Below, in pieces: positions 32,300 through 40,225 of a stretch of 47,163 bases of DNA. The notes under the pieces were generated by a model, which ran no database searches, was not told the origin of the DNA, and saw only the letters and a program-made list of their open reading frames with translations. Positions within the stretch are counted from its first letter, which is position 1. The number at the start of each line of letters is the position of its first letter. The DNA is from Gracilaria vermiculophylla (Eukaryota; Rhodophyta; Florideophyceae; Gracilariales; Gracilariaceae), in NCBI GenBank assembly GCA_019155205.2, contig JAHNZQ020000004.1, forward strand, positions 482,717 to 529,879, written 5' to 3'. Both the position numbers and the translations under genes were made by a program.

Positions 32300-33352
32300 T
32301 TAATTACACCAGTCAATGAACTCTTCCAAACAAGTTGGTTGACAGTCAAAGCACGTTGCTACTTGATTAAAGTAGAGTGTGCTTCTTGCGTTCGACAAGA
32401 GCATGCTGCCTATGTACACTAAGCCAACTGGAGACTGTAGAACACGCATTTTTCGTTTGTAGTCAACAGTGCTCCAGTACTGTTGACTTAACATCTTTAC
32501 ACATCCACTCGACGGTTATTCGTGCGCTAGACATGGCTCTGTTAAAGGCAGCTTCGTTTTGGCTCAGTTCTGAGCCTTAGAATGGAATCCTGAGGTACTT
32601 ACGCTCGTTGTAACCGCTATCTCTGTAGATGCAGAATTGCTTTTCCGCGAAAAATAAGAACTCCTCCAGCTGCGCATCGATTCTAAATTTCACGTAAAGA
32701 GTCCCGTCGTGCCTACGCCCCTCAAATAGGCCAATAAGTGCACAAACATGCCGTCCGGCGTCTTTATGGCCTGAAATTTCAAGTTGTGTTTTCTTTTGTG
32801 TCCATTGTATACTATTGATTGTAGTCCGTTGTCGGATGGCCTCGAATTTTCAAGAACAGTACCATCTATGATACCGATACAGTTCTGTAGGGCGCCACAC
32901 TTGTTTCCCACTGCAGCAGCATATCTTTCAGCGTTGTTTTCAATAAAACGGCCACTCAGAGATCCTGTTAAGAGGTGCCCTCTGTTGTTAATGAGGGTCT
33001 CCATGCCTTCTCAGAATATCTCACACAGCTGTGGAGCATACTTTTGGAACAGTAGCTTGACATCCGTCCAACAAAAAGATGTGGCCAACCGTTTGAGAAT
33101 GAAGCATGTTGTTAGTAGAGCAGAACTGAAATATCGGTTGCGACTGGTCACGTACTCAACAACTTGTCCTTGCGCAAAGCATACAATTTGAAGTATATCG
33201 GACTTCAGAAATCGAAATTGACTTAAGCAGGTGGCATCGTTCATATTTGCGAATACATCTTCGAAAAAAGTCATAGAAACGAGACGACTACGTAACACGA
33301 ATGTTTGGTTGTTGAAGCGAGCTCTATCATAATGATTGAGTGGTATAGACAT
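32300..33352 (-). pseudogene. DDE_Tnp_4 transposase of the second PIF/Harbinger-like element
   Basis: The minus frame from ATG 33352 has an N-terminal helical region (CLSQFRFLKSDILQIVCF), a TGA at 33011-33013, then CIGIIDGTVLENSRPSDN with the first catalytic Asp and YNGHKRKHNLKFQAIKTPDG. After a frameshift near 32690 another minus frame gives FCIYRDSGYNERKYL (second Asp) and MSSARITVEW (catalytic Glu), with one stop at 32577-32579. After a second shift near 32460 the frame ends VDYKRKMRVLQSPVGLVYI, LLSNARSTLYFNQVA and PTCLEEFIDW. All family landmarks and the full catalytic triad are visible, but three frames are needed to read it. Confidence 0.85.
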
Positions 33353-33490
33353 GACCTCGGTTTGTATAGACCTAGGACTTTTCGCACGTTTCTGAATGAG
33401 AAGAAGAAGGATAGACCTTCATTTTCGGGCGGTACGAAGAGACAGGGCATTTGTATTAGCTTGCAAAGTTGACTTGCGCGGTATTGCGTT

Positions 33491-33547
33491 GCTAGTGTCT
33501 ATGTGACCAGCGACCTCATATGAGGTCAAATGACCTCATATGAGGTC
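33491..33547 (-). repeat. Right terminal repeat with two tandem palindromes
   Basis: CTAGTGTCTATGTGACCAGC is followed by two perfect copies of GACCTCATATGAGGTC (33512-33527 and 33532-33547) separated by four bases. It is inverted relative to the left end at 30715-30753. The outer AT-rich flank seen at the left end is absent. Confidence 0.75.
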
Positions 33548-33618
33548 AATTTTAATTACTTTGTAGTTAGGTGAAAACATTAAAACTTTTCCCAATTTTT
33601 TTTTGTTCTGATATCCTT

Positions 33619-33718
33619 NNNNNNNNNNNNNNNNNNNNNNNNNNNNNNNNNNNNNNNNNNNNNNNNNNNNNNNNNNNNNNNNNNNNNNNNNNNNNNNNNN
33701 NNNNNNNNNNNNNNNNNN
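33619..33718. other. Assembly gap (100 N)
   Basis: One hundred N bases in a row, a conventional placeholder for a scaffold gap of unknown length. Any feature spanning it is artificial. Confidence 1.
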
Positions 33719-33764
33719 TTGTTCACAGGCAATCCCGCATACCAGGTTTTTAAATTTAAAAGTT

Positions 33765-33871
33765 CCAAAATATTGGCCTACGGGTCAAATTCCAATTTTT
33801 TATTATTAATTTTGCGTGATGGTGCGCTGACCTCATATGAGGTCAGCGCACCGGTCGGATAGACACTAGTA
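33765..33871 (+). repeat. Transposon-end repeat with a perfect 32-bp palindrome
   Basis: GGCCTACGGGTCAAAT, an AT-rich run, TTTTGCGTGATGGTGCGC and ATAGACACTAG match 30650-30753. Here the palindrome is perfect over 32 bp (33821-33852), centred on CTCATATGAG and flanked by GGTGCGCTGAC and its complement. No matching opposite end was found to the right, so it is a solo end beside the assembly gap. Confidence 0.75.
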
Positions 33872-34448
33872 AGGGAAGGATAGAGGCGAAAGTGAAAGTG
33901 CGGATTGTGAAGTAATACGCGCTTTGGTAGAATTAAAAACGTGCGTAATTGTAAAGTATTAGTCATGTGAGCAAAGCTGGTAAAGTAGGAGTGCAGAAGC
34001 TTCTGAAATGAAGTTATTTGGCTCACTGGCTTAGCAGGAGTATCCATTGCTTAATATCTGTGATGTCGTATGTGATCTGTACTCGAGATTTTTACGAGAT
34101 ATGTCCGTAGGTCTCGTTTGGCAAAAAAATGTGGAAAATCATTTGCAGAGATTCTCGACAGGTGTCCAGGTATTGCAGATGACAAGGAGGAAACAGCGCA
34201 CAGCGCAACACTGTCAAATAATGGAGGTTTGGTGAGCAAACCTGAAGATGGAGGTAGAGGTGCTAGCCATCTCTCTTGGCGGAAGCATGTCCACCGGAAT
34301 CATCCGCGATCAATGGCAATTCATCCTCGTTCTTTTAATCTGCCTTCTCTCGAAATATGTTGCAGAGGTGATACATTTGTTCCCCTGAACCGCAGTACAG
34401 CATTTAACTCGCGCTTCTCTGCAGCCAGTGGTCCACAAACACAGTCGA
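33872..34448. other. Upstream region of the Sel1-repeat gene
   Basis: Plus and minus ORFs of 62-127 codons here overlap each other and show no family features. The 127-codon plus frame (34118-34501) overlaps the start of the Sel1 gene in another frame. The promoter of that gene should lie here, but no clear motif stands out. Confidence 0.4.
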
Positions 34449-36842
34449 ATGGAGCCAAATATGAATTTCAATTTAGTTCAAGCAACACCAGAGGCTGCTA
34501 AGGCCTTGGAACGTTACGAGATTGCCATAAAGGAAACGAATGATATTAACGCGATGATATGTTTGGCTTGTTTACTTCTTGACGGTCGTAGGGGCCTAAA
34601 ACCGGACATTCAACGCGGCATCCAACTCTTAGAGCGCGCTATTAAGCAGGCTCATAGTCCTCGTGCAATGTTTGAACTCGCTCATCGCTACCACGTCGGA
34701 AACAGTTTAATCACAGGTGATTTATCGAGAGCCGCACAGCTGTATGAACGCTCGCTAAAGCAAGAGAATGCGGCTGGTCCACTCATCAATCTTGCCGTCC
34801 TATATAGAGATGGTCGCGGGGTGCCGAAGGATCCTGCTCGAGGAGTTCAGTTATTGGAACGGGCTATAAAGCAGTTAGGTAGTCCAACTGCAATGTATCT
34901 TCTCGGCGACTTTCTCCTTTCGAAACTGCCCGGAGTAGAAGTCGACACGCGACGAGCGGCTAGGCTTTTCCGACGAGCTATCCGGGAGGCCAACCATATT
35001 GATTCTATGTGGAGTCTGGCTCATCTGTACGAGGGTTTCAGGGGATTTCCAGCAAATTTCAAGCGGGCCGTGAAATGGTACGAGCGAGCGATTGAAAGAG
35101 GAAACGACATGGATTCTAAGGTTAGTTTGGCAAGAATTCTTGCCCGCGGTGAAGAACAAGTCAAAGCTGATTGCAAGCGAGCTCTTCGTCTTTTTGAGGA
35201 GGCAATTCAGCTCAAAAGTCATAGTTATGTCATTAGTAATATTGCTATTTTGCTCATTGAAGGCGGCGAGGGCGTCCCCGTCGATCCTCATCGGGCCGTG
35301 CAACTATGTGAATTCTGTATCGAGAAGCATGCTTGCCATCACGCCATGTTTTCTTTGGGATGCATTTTATCTAACGGTGTTGAAGGAGTACCCCGAGACG
35401 TAAAGCGCGCTGTCGAATTATATGAAAAGTGCATAGCGAAGGGTCAGAATGTAGATGCGATGCATAATTTGGCTTTCTTGTTGGAAAGGGGTGGAGAAGA
35501 TGTTCCCGCGGACGAAAAGCGAGCTGTTCAATTGTACGAAATGGCAATTGAAAAAGGGGAATTGGTCAACGCTATGATGAGCTTAGGCCGACTGCTGAGA
35601 TATGGAACGAAAACGATACCGAATGATCCTGAAAGGGCCCATGATTTGTTTGACATGGCCGTGAAAAAGCATAAAGACCCCGAATCCATTGTTCGTTTTG
35701 CAGAGATTCTATGTAACGGTACCGCTTCTGTGGAGCCTGACCCAAAAGGAGCCCTTGAGCTGTGTGAGCTTGTCGTAAAGGAACACAACGATAAGGGTGC
35801 CATGTATTTTATGGCCAATCTCTTGAGCCATGGATACAAAGAAATTCCTATAGACGCGAAGCGGTCTGTGAGACTCTACCAAAAACTAGTAGATGAGGAC
35901 AATGAAGAGGAAGCTATGGTGGCGATTGGTGAGTTATTATGGAACGGTTTGGGAGAGCTGGAGTCTGACAGAGGAAAAGCATTAGCGATGTGCGAACGTG
36001 CCGTGAGAGAAGACGAAAAAGATGGTGGTCCGAAATCAACTCTTGCCGCCATGTTAAGGTTGCCCGATGAGGACGTTCCCACAGATCATGCGAGAGCTGT
36101 GCAATTATGCAATGAGGCAATCGAAGGAGATCAACATGTGTTTGGGAGATTAACACTTGCAAACATTCAGACAGAAGGAGGAAATATTACCAAGCAAGAC
36201 TTTAACCGCGCATCAAAGATATACACAGAAATTATGGAGATGAGCCGTGACTACAACTGGCGCTGTTGGATTCCATTATCCTTGCGAAGAACTTCAAAAG
36301 ATGTAATACCTATTCATGCCGGAAATGAAATAGGCCTCAACTCCGTGAGGACTTTTGCAACGCCTCAAGTGCTTGCAAAGATCAATCTTGCCAGTTTAAT
36401 AATAGATTACCACGACTCTTTGTCGAGTGAAATTTCTCGCGCTGTTCAGCTTCTCCGAAGCGCCGCTGAAGAAGATAAAAATGTCGTGGCGATGGTAAAT
36501 CTGGGTCATATCTTGTGGACTGGCACCGGGTTAAGTGCTTGTGATCACAGACTTGCCGTACAATTGCTTGCAAAGGCATGGGCAGAAACGGAAAATTTAT
36601 GTGCATCGCTAATTCTTGCCAAGGCTTATATGGAAGGTGCCGAGGGTGTGGCCCGAAATATGGATCAAGCTATGATGTGGTTCAAGAACGCGATCAAGAC
36701 CTCAAGGGATTCGACTGTTGCCTCAGAAGCATTAAGCTTTTTGCGGGACAGAATCGAAGGCCAGGGACGTGACAACGGTCGAGTGCGTGAATTAATGGAT
36801 TTTGCACAGTCGGTTGGAATGGACACAAGTGCATTGCAATGA
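34449..36842 (+). CDS. Sel1-like repeat protein, 797 aa
   Basis: ATG 34449 (MEPNMNFNLVQATPEAAKAL) is chosen because the frame upstream offers only a GTG. Nearly the whole protein is built from about 18-19 repeats of 37-39 residues of the Sel1 (TPR-related) type: RAVQLYExAIxxG, then AMxxLAxLLxxGxxxVPxD. Clear units are KRAVELYEKCIAKG and KRAVQLYEMAIEKG. One unit near residues 600-650 carries an insertion (around HAGNEIGLNSVRTF). There is no signal peptide or membrane segment, so it is probably cytosolic. Such solenoids act as protein-binding scaffolds, for example in protein quality control or signalling. The sequence gives no clue to the partner. There is no intron or frame damage, which contrasts with the transposon-rich left part. 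The Sel1 call is firm and the function is unknown. Confidence 0.93.
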   Translation: MEPNMNFNLVQATPEAAKALERYEIAIKETNDINAMICLACLLLDGRRGLKPDIQRGIQLLERAIKQAHSPRAMFELAHRYHVGNSLITGDLSRAAQLYERSLKQENAAGPLINLAVLYRDGRGVPKDPARGVQLLERAIKQLGSPTAMYLLGDFLLSKLPGVEVDTRRAARLFRRAIREANHIDSMWSLAHLYEGFRGFPANFKRAVKWYERAIERGNDMDSKVSLARILARGEEQVKADCKRALRLFEEAIQLKSHSYVISNIAILLIEGGEGVPVDPHRAVQLCEFCIEKHACHHAMFSLGCILSNGVEGVPRDVKRAVELYEKCIAKGQNVDAMHNLAFLLERGGEDVPADEKRAVQLYEMAIEKGELVNAMMSLGRLLRYGTKTIPNDPERAHDLFDMAVKKHKDPESIVRFAEILCNGTASVEPDPKGALELCELVVKEHNDKGAMYFMANLLSHGYKEIPIDAKRSVRLYQKLVDEDNEEEAMVAIGELLWNGLGELESDRGKALAMCERAVREDEKDGGPKSTLAAMLRLPDEDVPTDHARAVQLCNEAIEGDQHVFGRLTLANIQTEGGNITKQDFNRASKIYTEIMEMSRDYNWRCWIPLSLRRTSKDVIPIHAGNEIGLNSVRTFATPQVLAKINLASLIIDYHDSLSSEISRAVQLLRSAAEEDKNVVAMVNLGHILWTGTGLSACDHRLAVQLLAKAWAETENLCASLILAKAYMEGAEGVARNMDQAMMWFKNAIKTSRDSTVASEALSFLRDRIEGQGRDNGRVRELMDFAQSVGMDTSALQ

Positions 36843-39800
36843 AACTAGTGATCGAATTGGCTCCTATCTTGACTGAGAACTTCATGTTGCTTATGAATCG
36901 TCGCGACAGGGGTCAGAATAGAGTTCAATATTCGTTTCAATAATTAGGAACAGAACTGACGGGCGGCGCGAGTATTGTCAGAAACGGGGGGCTTCGTTAG
37001 GCAACTTTTCTTCATGAAAAGGACGCGGAAAGTTTGAAGAAAGTTGTATAATGGGAATGTCGCCGTGGCCCGACGAGGTATAGGTCTCACATTGATACAC
37101 GACTTGATCCGAGACAATCAAAGGATTTATTTTATACCGCCTGCTGATATCCGTGAGGTGAAATCGAGGGGAAGAACTTAGTTAACTGTCAAACAATGCT
37201 ATTACTAGGGTATGTTGAAGAGTGAGCTTTACTTAACCTCCAGTTGTCTTGCGGTTTCCCATCGCAGACGGTACAGTTTCAACATCGAGAAACTTGATTG
37301 AGAAGCTGGAAAAGCTGTTTCAAAAGGACATGATTTCGATATCCATCATGGAGTAACGATGCGACCAACACGCATGTATGTTGGTTTTTTTTTGTAGTAG
37401 CAATCAATTTTTTTTTTTTTTTTTTTTTTGGAGAGGGAGTTGGATGTACTTTACAAATGTGCTGTGCTTTTGCATAACTTTCATCAAGATTTTTTTTGGT
37501 GGGGTAAGTTTGTTTTCATTTATACCGTAGGTTTCAGGGTAAAGGGCCACACACACAATGTTTGGAATGGAGGGACGGAAGTTTGTCACATTTCTGATGC
37601 TGAAATGGTCTTTAAAGATGATGTTCTCGCGTTCTATATTTTGATAAGCACAATAATTGTCATTGTATTGATTAAATAAACAATATGAATATATTTTGCC
37701 AACAAGTCTGAGAAAGCCCGAATGTGTGTTCGCGAGATACGCTGTTGTCAGTCAGAAGCAGGTGTAAAACGCAATGGATTGGATTGCAATCCAGAGATTG
37801 CTACTCCGAATTGCTGTAGTCCGGGAACATTGCTATCCGAGGGGCTCTCTTTTAATTATCCTTCCCCCCGGATTGCATCCGATTGCAAGTGAGGGGAAAA
37901 CTAAAAAACTATCGAAGGTCTTTGTACTCTGACATCCAGATTGCAGTTGCTTGGAATCTAAAGCAAAAAAAGGGACGAGAATTTGTTCAGAAGTGTTTGA
38001 AGCATTTTTCTATCTACATGTTAATTTTCGTTTTTGGACCTTTGGAACGGTGACGAAGGCAATGACATTGGTTCAGGCAAGTGATACTTGAAATAAGCAA
38101 TATGGGTTTCGTTGCGATGGGCTTCACTGGAAAGAATTGCAATCAGATTGTTTATAGAAAGAAAGTTTGCAACCTGATGGCAACAAAAGCAATGAAGATT
38201 GCGATCTAACTGTAAGCATCGAAGTGATATTGCAATTGTAGAATAGACTACATATGAATTGTAATCCCCTTCAGATTGGTTCCATCCCTGGTCAGAAGTC
38301 ATGGTTCGTCACTGAAGGCCGAATTATTCTTATGATATGTCTGATTAGTCTTTAAGCCAGATCAAGTGTAACATGACGAAATGATGGTTGGTACCATTAA
38401 ATCGGTGTCAGTGTACGAATTAGTTCGCAAGAATTTAATTCATTGAGGTAGAGACCTGGTTGGGACATGGAAAATCTACTCATGCAAATCAGTGTTTCGG
38501 TTGAAGACATAAAAATAAAATTAAGCAGAAACTCAGCTGAGAAGAACTAATCTGATGAAAATGGGGCTACCCTTCATGGCTGCATTCCCAATCCTGGTTG
38601 CAGTTTCTAATCTGCAGCCGCATTCCCGACTTTAATCCCGGTTGCTTGATGTTCAACCTCAATTCGTAGTATCTCATGGTGATAAGTATATGCTTTGTGC
38701 GGAAGACTGCAAATCTGATGGGATTATGGTTTTCCAAGGGTTTTGTCGAACTGCAATCCTTTGTGATTGGAACAGACGCATTGTAAAACATTATCAGATG
38801 CTTGTAGCTAGGGACGCGGTTGACCGCTTATGACCGTTTTCAAAGGCACTGTCCGGTGCTTGCATTCATGTTCAGAGAATATACCACGGAAAAGTACACA
38901 AGGACCGGACTTTTGGGTTGGGCATCAGAAGAGAATGGTCATCGACCGGTCAAACGATCAGCTTTTATAAAATATGTTCCTAGTTGTGATGGAGAGCCAT
39001 CCCGCATCGCAATCTTTGAATGTAAATTATATGCAATGCAATCGATTACATCCTACCCCAGCGCAGAGCCAGTTCGTTACGGTGAATCGAGAGATAATTG
39101 CTCAGGATGGGATGAATCATGGAACAATAGGGAAAATGCCCCTTACTACCTTTTTACCTTGTTCAAGGGCATTTAATCAACAGGTATTGGGATCGTTGAT
39201 CGAAGACTATGGCGTTTGAACTAAAAAATTAAATATATCAAAGAGAGACAAGCAATATGGCAGGAGTACAGACGATTTGGTTTCATGATGTGCATCAACG
39301 TCAGTCGACTTTGGAATCAGGGCAAGTCACTTCCGAGCAAGTAACGTAGCCTTCCCCAAGGAGTATTTAGTGCTAGGAGAGTGAGATGATTAGACGTCGT
39401 TAGTGTCGGACTTTCGCAAAGGCGTCAGGATTCATAGGTACAAAACCTGTAGAGCTAGGCTATCGATTATGGCGTTTTCAAGGAGACTCTTTTGTGGATT
39501 AAGTCGAGCTGCTTAACATTCAGGATCGGGGGCCCGCCGACAAGAAGAAGACTTTCTATCGCTCTAGCAATATATGGTTATCAAAACTTCTTCAGTTGTC
39601 CGCTTGAGGTAAAACTGCGACGGCATCGTGTTTCAAATCGTTGTTGCAGCTTGAAGTTCATACGTGTCGGTCTGTCATTCTAGTCCTCTACGAATATAGA
39701 GACCAGGTGGCATAAATATGACAGTAGTACCCGTCTGGATAGTATCGACACCGTAAAGAGTCACAGAGCCAGTTCGTTTCCTCGCTGCCAAATTCCTGCA

Positions 39801-40225
39801 AAGCTCCGATTCATTTCCTGGAGATCTCTCTGAAAGGCTTGAAGTACCGCCGTACCCTTCGCACGTAAAGTACGTAAGGTAGATAGGCTGAGGAAACGCA
39901 GATTGCGTCGTGCGCAAACTGTAATCCTTTTTTGTACTTTCGATACAGGGTGTAAAAAAAGTAATCTTTCGGACCCTTCCTGAATTGATTCTGTATCTGG
40001 ATCAGGAAAGCGTACGCATCCTGTGCCAGAGGCAAGCAGCACAAATGCATGATTCAGTACCCTTGGTGCCTTACCTTGGCAAAGCGGGAGCGCTCGCAGT
40101 GATGGCGACCAACAAACCCGAATTATTCATTCACTGATCGTGTTGCCAGTCGCCTAAAATTTCCCCTACCCCTAACCTCTTCGCGCTGAACTCTTATCAA
40201 GTATTTACTCCATAATTGGTAGCCA
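36843..40225. other. Long intergenic region with dispersed GATTGCAA motifs
   Basis: No recognisable gene. ORFs at 37428-37679, 38642-38833, 38820-39176 and 39492-39683 have no family pattern. From about 37771 to 39060 the word GATTGCA or its complement recurs many times, starting with a perfect palindrome GGATTGCAATCC (37781-37792). The last few hundred bases should hold the promoter of the aminopeptidase gene. Confidence 0.5.
37408..37429. repeat. Poly(T) tract, 22 bp
   Basis: Uninterrupted run of 22 T. It could be the tail of an old minus-strand retroposed copy, but no gene-like sequence lies on its right side. A simple homopolymer expansion is the plainer reading. Confidence 0.9.

Larger units (their letters stand above)
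30712..33550. mobile_element. Second PIF/Harbinger-like element
   Basis: Inverted terminal sequences (ATAGACACTAG beside CTCATATGAGGT at 30715-30753; CTAGTGTCTAT beside two palindromes at 33491-33547) enclose a plus-strand SANT-like gene and a convergent minus-strand DDE_Tnp_4 transposase. This is the usual two-gene content of Harbinger elements. The exact tips and the expected 3-bp target duplication are unclear because the palindromes sit at the ends. A mariner-type terminal repeat at 30885-30968 lies inside, so nesting has blurred the left part. Confidence 0.65.

Noticed and set aside
34118..34448. ORF just upstream of the Sel1 gene, possibly a 5' exon
   Set aside because: No Sel1 repeats or other motif, and no convincing donor site that would join it to the Sel1 frame. 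The Sel1 gene has its own ATG.
37408..37429. Poly(T) as the tail of a processed pseudogene
   Set aside because: No gene-like sequence is present on the expected side and no target duplication was seen.
38820..39176. 118-codon plus ORF
   Set aside because: No family resemblance, lies in the GATTGCAA-rich intergenic stretch, and overlaps another ORF of similar length in a different frame.
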